Source of the DNA: Psychrobacter glacincola
Lineage (GTDB): Bacteria; Pseudomonadota; Gammaproteobacteria; Pseudomonadales; Moraxellaceae
Reading direction: 5' to 3'
Assembly (NCBI RefSeq): GCF_904846075.1
Contig: NZ_CAJGZH010000001.1
Coordinates: 1,302,001-1,366,000 of the forward strand
DNA: 64,000 nucleotides
The first letter of the stretch is position 1. The number at the start of each line of letters is the position of its first letter. The notes beneath the pieces were generated by a model. The model saw only the letters and a list, made by a program, of their open reading frames with translations. It was not told the DNA's origin and did no database searches. A program made the position numbers and the translations under genes. Shown piece after piece: positions 17,881 through 26,736 of this stretch.

Positions 17881-20800
17881 TTATAATTTTTCAACCGTAG
17901 TGACGATTCTAGATTCAACATACGAGCTGCTATATGCCGTGTCGGTAGTGATTGGATAAATCTCTAAACGTTCCAATTCTGCAAATAAATCTTGGATAAC
18001 TTCATTTTTACGAGTGACAAAAGTGGACGCAAAGCAGCGCCAAAATTTCCAGCCAGCACGCTCTAAAATACGCTGACGTTGCATATCGCTGTCCCATTTG
18101 TCAGGCCCATGATATCTATCGCCATCACATTCAATGGCTAGACTGTTATCGTTTTCACCCTCGACAACCATATCGATTCGGTAGGCACCTGCTTTGACCT
18201 GTGAAACCACTCGATAGCCTCTCTCCACCAAAAGATCGAAGACTTCTGTCTCAAAGGGAGACTCACATTTATCACTCAAGTCAGCTACTTGCTCTTCATT
18301 TTGCATAAATGGCGCTTGAAAGTGTTTAATAAGCTCTGCTCGGTAGTAATCGGCTTGGCTTAGTTCATCCAGTTCAATACTACGTACTAAATACATTCTA
18401 TCGCGCGCTCTTGAAGCAGCGACATTCATCCGCTGGGCGAAAGTGTCTCTCGTTTGTGCATGGGCCGCTCCGGGTACCACTACCAATGACAAAAACATGA
18501 TATCGCGCTCTTTACCTTGAAAGGTTCTGGCATCACCGCAAGCGATGTCAAAAGCAGTCATTACCGCTTCATCTAGTTCTTTGTTGAGTATCTCCATAAT
18601 ATTATGTGCTTGCTTATTGCCTAGCAATGAGACAACACCGATGGTTTTACCTTTGTAAGCTGGATCAGAAACGATGAACTTGATTTCATCGACAATAAAT
18701 CTGACTTCTGAAGGATTAATATCAGAGCCTTTAAGACGATAGCCATCAGTGACATAAACATCAATCAATGGTGGGTCTAAGCGTTCTGAGGGCTTGGCTT
18801 TACGTAAAGGTATCAGCTCATGATTGTAAAACTCACGTTTTGAGAACTCAATAATAGGTGCAACACTGCGAAAATGTTCTTTTAGCATCACACTGCTATC
18901 TGCAAAAACGACTTTGAATAAATCGTAGATTGAACGATCAGGCGACATCTGTGAGCGATAGACAGGGACTTGATTGCTCAAATACTGTGCCATCAGATTG
19001 CGAATTTTTTCGATGTCGAGACCGACACCTTCTGGCGATACTTGCTTATCGTCACCAACGATTAGCACTTTTTTGGCTCTCATAATGGCTGGTAATGCCG
19101 TTAAATCAGATTGAGAGGCTTCATCGATGATAACCAAGTCAAAACTGCCAAACTCTGCTGGCAAGGATTCAGAAATACGATAATGCGGCATAATCCAACA
19201 CGGGATAGCAGCACTTGCTCCCGCAGAGGCTTCTCGCGCTTCACGGCGATAATAATGCGCGCCTTTGCCGGTTCCTTTACCGATACGCATAATGGCAGAG
19301 CGGTATTTTTCTAAAGATGCTCTTACGTTTGGCGTCGCATTTTCTGCGACCTTTAGCCAAGCTCTTTTGGTGATGGCTTCTTGATAGAGTCTTGCCAGAT
19401 TTACTTCTAAATTGCCACGAGTTTTGGCCAGTTGAACCAACTCTTTGCGACCATCGATGCTGTCTATAAAGCTGGTCAATCTAGCAATTCGCCAAATCTG
19501 CTGCCAGTTATCTGATGCCAAGGTGTCTTGAGAATTATTATGAGGTTCATAACGCAATTTCTTTGCCCAAAGCGGTGCACCGTTATCTTCAATGAGTTGG
19601 GTAACGTCAGCGACTGTCTGTAAGTCTGTTGCAAGATTATTTACTCGTTGCAGCTCATTAAGCAGTTCTTGATAGTCTGCTTGTAATTCATCATCAGATA
19701 AACTCGGGTCACCAATATTTTGAGTGACAAAGGCCGTCATTTTTTCAATAATCGTGCCTGTACAATCAGCAAGGTTATTGAGTAAGGTCTCTTTTAACGT
19801 GAGACTTTCAGCCAGATTATGTCTCTTTAAATGTTGTTTAAGAACACTTTCAATCTCAGTCAAAATATCTGTGTCATACGATGCTGCAGAAATAATATCC
19901 CAATCTATGAATATAGTGCTTAACGCCTGCTTGATACTGCGCTGCAAGTTGTTACTAGCAACGACTTCATCGTATAGATGAACGGCTGAATGTAACGTAG
20001 ACAGATTATTGGCCGATACCTCAAATATCGGTAAGGACAGCTCATTTGATAAAGCATTCCAGCGAAGGATAAGCGCTTGAGATTTTTTTCTAAACGTTAT
20101 AAAGCTGGATATATACTGCCAGTCTGCCGTACTTGATGGCGCTGACGAGACTATCGTAATAGACTCAAGGCTTTTCTTCTCAGCAGATTTACCAAAAATG
20201 CCAGCGAGACCAAATGGCTTTTTGCCTTCAGATAAATTTTTCACCGCGTCAATGAGCTTTGGATTTTTATCAAAATCATCAGCCATTGTAATAGGTTTGG
20301 TTAAATAAACAGTTCTCTCATCAAAAAGCGCTTTGATCTCATCGTTCAGTATAGTGAGATGGCCGATGATGTCTTGTTTAGTCTCATTAGATAGATGCTG
20401 CTGAATATCCGTCGTCCAGCGCTGCCCAGCCGCGACAATTTTTTGCAGCAAATCAATTAAATGAGATGTATGAGTAGTGGTTTTTTGAGCAATATCTATC
20501 GTACTAGCACTGTCATTGATTAAGCTTGGTAGCGCCCCTTGCTGTTCAGCTGCTTGCGACTCATTGAGATAGCTCAAATCCTTATGAAGTTGCTTGATAG
20601 CGTTGGTAGGAGGCATGTCTGCAACGGCAGGAATCTTTTTATTAAGATAACCCAAATCATTGCCGAGATTTACTCTTGCATCTTTTAGCGCTGTGATATC
20701 AGCATGAGTAAATCGAGGTTTAAAGGTTTCTTCGATACCCAACTTATCGGGAAAGCTTTCGGTAAGCTGTCTGTTTTGAGCAACCTCAGTCGCGGCATCT

Positions 20801-22485
20801 ATGGGCTTGATAGTTTCATTGTCGATAGTGATATCATCAAGGTTTAACCGTGCCCAAGCCGTAATTTTATGATCAGTGCTGGCTAACTGTGCATGGATGG
20901 TATCAATTTGATTATCAAGCATGAGGATGTCTTTCTTATAGGCCTCGCGATTGATACTAGACACTTCGCTCGATATTTTTTTGATGGTATGTTCAAACTG
21001 CTTTAACCCTTCGTTTTCACTGGTCAGTAGACTAACGGCGAGAGGGCGAATAGATTCAGGCAGTTGCCCTTGTAGCATTTTTAGCGCAGGGTCTTTCATC
21101 GACGTGACCAGTACCTGCTTGCCAAGTGCTAAGTAATGACAAATGACATTGGCAATAGTGTGGGTTTTGCCTGTGCCGGGCGGGCCTTGAACGACGACTC
21201 CATCGTGAACATCTAACTGTTGTATGATTTGTACTTGTTCATCGTTGAACGCTTTGGGGAAATATAGCTCGGCTGGCGTGCCGATATAGCTATCACTGCC
21301 ACTCACCATAGACAAACCACGATAAGCAGGCAGTATATTTTCTTTATTTTCTGTAGCAGGCTCTGTCAGCATTGCCTTAAGAGCGCTCGGCAAATCGATA
21401 TCAGTGACCGATTCTAGCTGAATGGATAAGTTGTTTAAGTCTTGCAAAAAGATATTGTTACTTCTAGGACGAGCCATAATGACCCATGTATCAGTAACAA
21501 TCAGGTTGTTCTGCGCTTTAGGGATTTTTCGATCGTCTGCACTAGTATGATCTGGTTGATAAACGCCAGAGGAGTCAAGCAAAGTAACGGCTGATTTTAA
21601 GATGGGCTCATAGCTACTTGGCAAAAAAGGACTTAAGGAAACCTCTTCTGAATCATAAAATTCTTTGCTGTTCTTTAATAACTTCGCTAAACCCTGATTT
21701 TCTTCTATAGAAAAAGGTTCCGTTTCAAGCGTGGGAGCAGATAGGGTAGGTTTGATTAGCAATGCCATTGTCTTTTGATCTAAGGTGATTTCAACAGATT
21801 GCGTCAATAGTGGATACTTTATTTGCTTGCTGCTTTGCTCATAATCAGCGCTTTTTCTTAGAGCAATACCTACACCCCATACTAACTCTAGCTGTGCATC
21901 AGCGAGATTGCCTTGAAGCTGTTGATTCAGCATGAATAGACTAGAATACAAAGCAATGCTTTGGCGAACGAGCTTTTCTTCTGCTAGCCAAGGTTGCCAA
22001 ATGCTTTTGAGGTAATCGTTAAATTCATCTTGTAGAGATGCTCTGTCAGGAAAGTCTTTTAAATAAACTTCTGTCTTTAATGGTGCTTCATCTAACGACT
22101 CATTTTGATGACTGTTTTCAACTTCAAATGGAGTAACGACTTCTGTGGAAGACAACAGACCATCATCGATGAATGATTGCACAGATGTTTTTTCTTTTAA
22201 TGACGGTTGCTCGCTAAACTTAACTGGAAACTTTAACCAATGTGCTAACAGTGCGCTGTTGGGTTTAGGCGCTGGATTTTCACGCAATCGCTCTAAACGA
22301 AGCCAAACGTCCTCTGGGGTATCGTCGGTGATGTTAAGGTTGATACCCGGCAAGCCTAATAATTGCTCCTCGGTACAAGTGAAATCACTGTGTTTAGCAA
22401 AATCTTGAGTAGGCGCTTTTTTCATCAAAGCACACTGCTTGATGAACTCAATTTGAGAGGCCAGTCTTTGTGCGTAAATACTCAT
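17881..22485 (-). CDS. Giant SF1 helicase with C-terminal Vsr/DUF559-type nuclease domain
   Basis: This 1534-residue protein begins with about 400 residues of unknown fold. A split SF1 (Upf1-like) helicase follows. Walker A GPPGTGKT is at about 435-442, then roughly 600 residues of helical or coiled-coil insert. Motif II is DEASQ near 1116, with VGDDKQVSP after it; motif V is FQGKERDIMFLSLV and motif VI is NVAASRARDRMYLV. The C-terminal 120 or so residues (from about 1410) form a PD-(D/E)XK-type endonuclease fold of the Vsr/DUF559 kind: SPFETEV, YRIDMVV, AIECDGDRYHGPDKW, QRQRILERAGWKFWR. Such fusions occur in DNA repair and antiphage proteins. AAGG precedes ATG 22485. No partner gene or methyltransferase is adjacent, so it appears to act alone. 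Confidence 0.88.
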   Translation of the reverse strand: MSIYAQRLASQIEFIKQCALMKKAPTQDFAKHSDFTCTEEQLLGLPGINLNITDDTPEDVWLRLERLRENPAPKPNSALLAHWLKFPVKFSEQPSLKEKTSVQSFIDDGLLSSTEVVTPFEVENSHQNESLDEAPLKTEVYLKDFPDRASLQDEFNDYLKSIWQPWLAEEKLVRQSIALYSSLFMLNQQLQGNLADAQLELVWGVGIALRKSADYEQSSKQIKYPLLTQSVEITLDQKTMALLIKPTLSAPTLETEPFSIEENQGLAKLLKNSKEFYDSEEVSLSPFLPSSYEPILKSAVTLLDSSGVYQPDHTSADDRKIPKAQNNLIVTDTWVIMARPRSNNIFLQDLNNLSIQLESVTDIDLPSALKAMLTEPATENKENILPAYRGLSMVSGSDSYIGTPAELYFPKAFNDEQVQIIQQLDVHDGVVVQGPPGTGKTHTIANVICHYLALGKQVLVTSMKDPALKMLQGQLPESIRPLAVSLLTSENEGLKQFEHTIKKISSEVSSINREAYKKDILMLDNQIDTIHAQLASTDHKITAWARLNLDDITIDNETIKPIDAATEVAQNRQLTESFPDKLGIEETFKPRFTHADITALKDARVNLGNDLGYLNKKIPAVADMPPTNAIKQLHKDLSYLNESQAAEQQGALPSLINDSASTIDIAQKTTTHTSHLIDLLQKIVAAGQRWTTDIQQHLSNETKQDIIGHLTILNDEIKALFDERTVYLTKPITMADDFDKNPKLIDAVKNLSEGKKPFGLAGIFGKSAEKKSLESITIVSSAPSSTADWQYISSFITFRKKSQALILRWNALSNELSLPIFEVSANNLSTLHSAVHLYDEVVASNNLQRSIKQALSTIFIDWDIISAASYDTDILTEIESVLKQHLKRHNLAESLTLKETLLNNLADCTGTIIEKMTAFVTQNIGDPSLSDDELQADYQELLNELQRVNNLATDLQTVADVTQLIEDNGAPLWAKKLRYEPHNNSQDTLASDNWQQIWRIARLTSFIDSIDGRKELVQLAKTRGNLEVNLARLYQEAITKRAWLKVAENATPNVRASLEKYRSAIMRIGKGTGKGAHYYRREAREASAGASAAIPCWIMPHYRISESLPAEFGSFDLVIIDEASQSDLTALPAIMRAKKVLIVGDDKQVSPEGVGLDIEKIRNLMAQYLSNQVPVYRSQMSPDRSIYDLFKVVFADSSVMLKEHFRSVAPIIEFSKREFYNHELIPLRKAKPSERLDPPLIDVYVTDGYRLKGSDINPSEVRFIVDEIKFIVSDPAYKGKTIGVVSLLGNKQAHNIMEILNKELDEAVMTAFDIACGDARTFQGKERDIMFLSLVVVPGAAHAQTRDTFAQRMNVAASRARDRMYLVRSIELDELSQADYYRAELIKHFQAPFMQNEEQVADLSDKCESPFETEVFDLLVERGYRVVSQVKAGAYRIDMVVEGENDNSLAIECDGDRYHGPDKWDSDMQRQRILERAGWKFWRCFASTFVTRKNEVIQDLFAELERLEIYPITTDTAYSSSYVESRIVTTVEKL

Positions 22486-22875
22486 TTGTTAAACCTTCCA
22501 AATCATCAAATATTAGCCCTGACCTTGCTGGCACATCATAAATACTGTTTATCAGATTTTATAATTAAAATGCTTAGGCGGCTGATCATTTCTAAATTAA
22601 AAAAAGACCAAACTATAGCACAGAAATTGATAGCACTAAGTCGCATCTAGTATTTTTAAAAATGATGGCTGATCGTTACTATTTTATCAACCAAACCCTC
22701 ATTATTCCTATCAAAAATACCTTTTCAAAAACCCCATAACCAAAAGTATTTAATAGCAAAAATATTTATGAGATTGGGGTTTAATATTCAGCTCAATGCG
22801 TTACTATTACCACCTTATTCCGTTAGACCCTCATATTAGATACTCTGTATTAACACCATAAGAAAAGGATAGGTT
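22486..22875. other. Divergent intergenic region (390 bp)
   Basis: This contains the promoters of the giant helicase (minus) and of the D-amino-acid dehydrogenase (plus), whose AAAGGATAGG site is next to ATG 22876. It is AT-rich. A short palindrome (ATTTTTAAAAAT) lies near 22650. I see no ORF, RNA gene or terminator. Confidence 0.5.
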
Positions 22876-24123
22876 ATGCGCTATGAAGTGATCGTTATCG
22901 GTGCAGGTATGGTTGGCACGTCAGTCGCGTGGCATTTACAAAAAAATAATTCAAAAGTACTGATGTTAGACAAGAAGTTGCCAGGGTCAGAGACCTCGTA
23001 TGGCAATGCAGGATTGATTCAGCGCGAAGCCATTCATACCCATCCTTTTCCTCGTCAACTGACTGAAATGATCAGAGTATTGCCGAACCAAGGCACTGAT
23101 ATTCGCTATCGTATTCCAGCAATTTTGCGTTACCATCAAGCGCTGCTACAGTACTGGAAATACTCTACGCCCGCTTCGGTCAAAAAAATAGAATCAGAAT
23201 GGCAGACACTGATCGCGCATTGTACCAGTGAGCATCAGACAATGATTTCAGCATCTGGTGCTGACGAACTAATCACTCGTGACGGCTGGTTGCAATTGCA
23301 TCGCTCGGAAGAAACGTTTAAAGAAGCACAAGCATCAGCCATTGATGCGCGCAATCAAGGCGTTGAGCATAATGTACTAAACCTTGAAGCGCTAAAAGCC
23401 ATGGAGCCTAGCGCTAATTTTGAAGGTTTCGTTGGTGCGATTCATTGGAAAAATTCTTGGCAAGTGTCAAACCCAAGTTCGCTAGTAAAAGCCTATGCGA
23501 AAAATTTCCAAGAGATGGGCGGTACAATTAAAGAGAGCGATGTAAAAGAAATCGTACAAGACGGTGAAGGTTGGAAAATCATTACTGATAATGACACTTA
23601 TTATAGTGATAAGTTGGTTATCGCAGCAGGTCCATGGTCTAATGATTTGATCAAGCCACTTGGCTATAATCTGCCATTGTTCCCAATGCGTGGCTATCAT
23701 CAGCATTTCAAAGTGACAGAAAAAAACACCATCAATCACAGTATGTTCGATATGGACAAAGGCTTTGTGATGGGGCCAATGCAGCAGGGTATCCGTATCA
23801 CGACCGGTGCTGAGATGACTACCATGGATGCACCAAAGAACTTTGGTCAATTAAAAACGGTTCTGAAGCTGGCAAGAAAAATCTTACCGTTAGAAGACGC
23901 GGTAGAGTCTGAAGCATGGGCAGGATCACGTCCTTGTATGCCTGATATGAAGCCAGTTATTGGTCCTGCAGACAAGCATGAAAAACTATGGTTTGCCTTT
24001 GGTCACAGTCATCAAGGCTTTACTTTAGGGCCTATGACAGGGCGTCTGGTTGAAGAGATGATTCATGACAAGCCATTATTAGTAGATGTTGCGCCATTCA
24101 GTGCTCAGCGTTTTTCTAATTAA
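22876..24123 (+). CDS. FAD-dependent D-amino-acid dehydrogenase (DAO/DadA family)
   Basis: A 415-residue flavoprotein of the glycine/D-amino-acid oxidase family, expected to oxidise an amino acid to its imino acid. The N-terminal Rossmann motif is VIGAGMVG (7-14), followed by the adenine-ribose Glu/Asp region MLDKKLPGSETSYGNAG. The DAO C-terminal block reads AWAGSRPCMPDMKPVIG and GHSHQGFTLGPMTGRLV. Length and motifs match DadA-like dehydrogenases more than soluble oxidases. It precedes ridA by 56 bp, and the pair is a coherent unit: amine oxidation yields imines that RidA hydrolyses. Substrate is unknown; D-alanine and hydroxyproline-type compounds are possible. Confidence 0.9.
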   Translation: MRYEVIVIGAGMVGTSVAWHLQKNNSKVLMLDKKLPGSETSYGNAGLIQREAIHTHPFPRQLTEMIRVLPNQGTDIRYRIPAILRYHQALLQYWKYSTPASVKKIESEWQTLIAHCTSEHQTMISASGADELITRDGWLQLHRSEETFKEAQASAIDARNQGVEHNVLNLEALKAMEPSANFEGFVGAIHWKNSWQVSNPSSLVKAYAKNFQEMGGTIKESDVKEIVQDGEGWKIITDNDTYYSDKLVIAAGPWSNDLIKPLGYNLPLFPMRGYHQHFKVTEKNTINHSMFDMDKGFVMGPMQQGIRITTGAEMTTMDAPKNFGQLKTVLKLARKILPLEDAVESEAWAGSRPCMPDMKPVIGPADKHEKLWFAFGHSHQGFTLGPMTGRLVEEMIHDKPLLVDVAPFSAQRFSN

Positions 24124-24179
24124 CAGCGCATTTGACAGATTTAGCACAGACTTAAATTAATAAATTGAAGGTATATAAC

Positions 24180-24521
24180 ATGATTAAGAAGCTGCATAGC
24201 AATCAACGTATGAGCAAAACTGTAATCCATAACCAGACTATCTATTTGTGTGGTCAGGTAGGTAATGCAGAAGACGATATCAAAGCGCAAACATTGACTT
24301 GTTTGGAAAAAATTCAAACGTTGTTAGAAGAAGTGGGTAGCGATAAATCAAAGCTACTATCAGTAACGGTTTGGATAAAAGATATGGCAGACTTTGCTGC
24401 TATGAATGAAGTCTATGACCAGTGGTTTGAAGGCATTCAGCCGCCAGCTCGTGCTTGTGGCGAGTCTGCATTGGCACGTCCTGAGCTGTTGGTTGAGATG
24501 ATTGCCATCGCCGCTGAGTAA
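24180..24521 (+). CDS. RidA/YjgF-family imine deaminase
   Basis: RidA proteins hydrolyse reactive enamine/imine intermediates to ketoacids and protect PLP enzymes. I place the start at ATG 24180, 8 nt after GAAGG, rather than the TTG 15 bases upstream, giving 113 residues. The family hallmark Arg lies at R91 in PPARACGESALARPELLVEM, with the C-terminal Glu at 105. The sequence resembles the RidA subfamilies close to YoaB rather than canonical RidA. It is co-transcribed with the upstream flavoprotein and followed by a strong terminator. Confidence 0.9.
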   Translation: MIKKLHSNQRMSKTVIHNQTIYLCGQVGNAEDDIKAQTLTCLEKIQTLLEEVGSDKSKLLSVTVWIKDMADFAAMNEVYDQWFEGIQPPARACGESALARPELLVEMIAIAAE

Positions 24522-24550
24522 GTAACAGATTGATTGTAGTAGTTGTTTAA

Positions 24551-24585
24551 AAAAGGCCATGATAGCGATATCATGGCCTTTCTTG
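24551..24585. terminator. Bidirectional Rho-independent terminator after ridA
   Basis: AAAGGCCATGATA and TATCATGGCCTTT form a perfect 13-bp stem around a 4-nt loop, 30 bp past the ridA stop, with A- and T-rich flanks. Confidence 0.88.
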
Positions 24586-24839
24586 TCATCTTATGGTTTG
24601 GTTGTGAATATGTTTTTATAAACGATCAAAGCAGATTAAGTCATATTTATTCAACTTATGTTTTATAATATTATGTATTTTTCACGTTACCTGTTATTAT
24701 ACGCCAGCAACAGTCCTGAGATAATTCATATATATTGAGAACTTGTAAAGTGCTTTAGCACTGATAGCAGCAATATTATGACTCTCTTTTTTAGCTAATT
24801 ATAAGTTTGCCTTTTATTAAAGTTTTTGAGGAAATTCAC

Positions 24840-25076
24840 GTGGAGTTCATAGGTGTTATTTTACTTGTCATCGCAAGCATCATGTGCATTATTTATAGTA
24901 TTAAGTTAATTATTATAGCCTTCCAAGAGTCGGTACTGTGGGGGCTGTTATATCTATTTCTTCCATTTGCCAATTTATACTTTATTATCACTCGCTGGGC
25001 AGAGTGCAGTTCACCATTTTTGAGATCACTCATAGCCGTTGCATTTATGATTGTGGGCGCTTTAATGGCTTCATAA
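24840..25076 (+). CDS. Small two- to three-helix membrane protein
   Basis: GTG 24840 is 8 nt after a GAGGA site and is preferred to the TTG 33 bases upstream. The 78 residues are strongly hydrophobic: one helix near 4-25, a second near 30-50 containing LLYLFLPFANLYFIITRW, and a third near 58-78. The PFANLYFI stretch resembles short inner-membrane proteins of the PLDc_N/superinfection-immunity type, but I cannot assign a family. It stands alone between a terminator and the convergent crotonase gene. Confidence 0.6.
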   Translation: MEFIGVILLVIASIMCIIYSIKLIIIAFQESVLWGLLYLFLPFANLYFIITRWAECSSPFLRSLIAVAFMIVGALMAS

Positions 25077-25123
25077 TAATAGCAACGTCATCTTTCTTTA
25101 GTCAGAGTGTTTTTGTCAAACCG

Positions 25124-25936
25124 TTAGCATCCTTTCCATACGGCTTGGCGCTTTTCAACAAAGGCGTCAATACCTTCACTCACGTCGTCTGCCATCATAT
25201 TACAAGTCATCACTTCACTGGCATAGTCATAAGCATCTTCGACGCTCATATTCAATTGCTTATAAAACATATCTTTGCCAGTTCTTACCGCTACTGGAGA
25301 TTTGGCGGTGATAGCTGTGATTAAAGACTGCAAGACTTGCTCTAATTGTCCCGCTGGCGCTACTCGATTAATCAATCCATATTGCAAGGCGGTATGTGCA
25401 TCGATAAACTCACCAGTAATCAGCATCTCAAACGCTTGCTTACGAGGTAGATTGCGACTGACGGCTACAGCAGGTGTGGAGCAAAAAAGCCCAACGTTTA
25501 TCCCTGAAGTGGCAAATTTGGCTTCATCAGCGGCAACGGCTAAATCACAGGCGGCAACCAGTTGGCACCCTGCTGCTGTCGCGATGCCTTGCACTTTTGC
25601 AATCACGACTTGCGGCATACGATTAATAGTGAGCATCATGTGACTGCATTGCTGGAATAGGGCGCGCTGAAAGGCTTCATCTGAATGTGCGCGCATCTCT
25701 TTTAGATTGTGACCGGCACAAAACGCTTTACCATTTGCTGCAATGACGACTACACGGATATTGTCATCTTGAGCGATACTGTCCAGTTCCGCTTGTAGCG
25801 CAGAGAGTAGCTCAACGGATAAGGCATTGAATTGCTTTGGTCGGTTTAAGGTGAGAGTGACCACGCCACTTTTTCTATCATCTTTTCTAATAACGGGAAA
25901 GTCATCCATGTCTAAGGCAACGTCAGAGTTTGTCAT
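25124..25936 (-). CDS. Enoyl-CoA hydratase/isomerase family protein (crotonase)
   Basis: A 270-residue crotonase-fold protein. The first oxyanion-hole motif is AFCAGHNLKEM (71-81), with the second in the GIATAAGCQLVAACDLAVAA segment. The catalytic Glu expected in the next helix of hydratases is not evident (ATSGINVGLFCSTPAVAVSR), so hydration activity is uncertain. The sequence is closest in pattern to ECHDC3-like members. Conventional beta-oxidation partners are absent. A terminator from the VOC gene lies upstream at 26051-26087, so it probably has its own promoter. Confidence 0.88.
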   Translation of the reverse strand: MTNSDVALDMDDFPVIRKDDRKSGVVTLTLNRPKQFNALSVELLSALQAELDSIAQDDNIRVVVIAANGKAFCAGHNLKEMRAHSDEAFQRALFQQCSHMMLTINRMPQVVIAKVQGIATAAGCQLVAACDLAVAADEAKFATSGINVGLFCSTPAVAVSRNLPRKQAFEMLITGEFIDAHTALQYGLINRVAPAGQLEQVLQSLITAITAKSPVAVRTGKDMFYKQLNMSVEDAYDYASEVMTCNMMADDVSEGIDAFVEKRQAVWKGC

Positions 25937-26050
25937 TTATCATCCTTGATAATGGGTTGTTTCATTTGGTAGATGCTATATATAGCTACCTAAATAGTAG
26001 CATGGCTTACCTCTTATATAATAGGTTGCTCATGTAGAAAGCAGACAAAT

Positions 26051-26087
26051 AAAAATAGCGATCTCATATTCTGAGGTCGCTATTTGT
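26051..26087 (-). terminator. Terminator of the VOC gene
   Basis: AAATAGCGA and TCGCTATTT, extended by TCTCA/TGAGG pairing, form a long stem with a short loop. On the minus strand it is followed by TTTTTATTT. It lies about 40 bp past the VOC stop and separates it from the crotonase gene. Confidence 0.85.
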
Positions 26088-26128
26088 TTATCAGTCAGAT
26101 ACACGCCAAGGCTGTATTTACACTGAAC

Positions 26129-26629
26129 TTAGTATGCGCCTTCGCTATAAATAAGCTCGTAGCTGTGGCTGTATATCTCGACGATATTGCCAAACGGGTC
26201 TTCCATATAGATCATGCGGTAAGGCTTTTCACCAGGGTAATAATAGCGTGGTTTTTCCATACGCTTTTTACCACCTGCTGCAACGATGCACTCAGCCAAC
26301 TCTTCAACATTTGGATCTTGAACACAAAAGTGAAAGATACCTGTTTTCCAATATTCAAAGTTATTTTCAGGGTTTTCTTGATTTTTAAATTCAAAAATTT
26401 CAACACCGATACGGTCACCAGTAGATAGGTGAGCAATACGGAAACTGCCCCAACCTGAACCGAATACTTCAGTACACATCTCACCAATCGGGCTATTATC
26501 TTCAACAATCTCTGTTGGCTCCATGATGGTGTACCAACCCATTACTTCAGTATAAAATTTTACGGCGGCTTCTAAGTCAGGGACTGACAGGCCGATGTGC
26601 GAAAAACTCCTTGGATAAACGTTGTTCAT
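26129..26629 (-). CDS. VOC-superfamily (glyoxalase/dioxygenase-like) protein
   Basis: The 166 residues have vicinal-oxygen-chelate features: FSHIGLSVPDLEAAVKFY at the N terminus with a metal-ligand His, a central GVEIFEF strand with Glu, FHFCVQDPNVEEL carrying the second His, and the ending YMEDPFGNIVEIYSHSYE with Glu. The paired betaalphabetabetabeta modules are consistent with lactoylglutathione lyase-like or ring-cleaving enzymes. Substrate cannot be deduced. It is divergent from a LysR regulator with 107 bp between them, the usual layout for a LysR protein and its target. Confidence 0.88.
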   Translation of the reverse strand: MNNVYPRSFSHIGLSVPDLEAAVKFYTEVMGWYTIMEPTEIVEDNSPIGEMCTEVFGSGWGSFRIAHLSTGDRIGVEIFEFKNQENPENNFEYWKTGIFHFCVQDPNVEELAECIVAAGGKKRMEKPRYYYPGEKPYRMIYMEDPFGNIVEIYSHSYELIYSEGAY

Positions 26630-26682
26630 AGCTTTTGCTCCTGTTAGTTGTACTCTTATTTAACGTGAGGCCAGTATACAAA

Positions 26683-26734
26683 CATACGATTATTATGTAA
26701 AATTATCAAATATTATATAAATAATTATGTATCG
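26683..26734. promoter_or_regulatory. Candidate LysR operator region
   Basis: The AT-rich spacer between the VOC gene and lysR contains TACGAT near its left end and ATCGTA at its right end, an inverted pair. ATTATGTA appears twice (26692-26699 and 26724-26731), 32 bp apart, about three helical turns. These are plausible contact sites for a LysR tetramer. The lysR start lies directly after the right-hand repeat. Confidence 0.4.
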
Positions 26735-26736
26735 TA

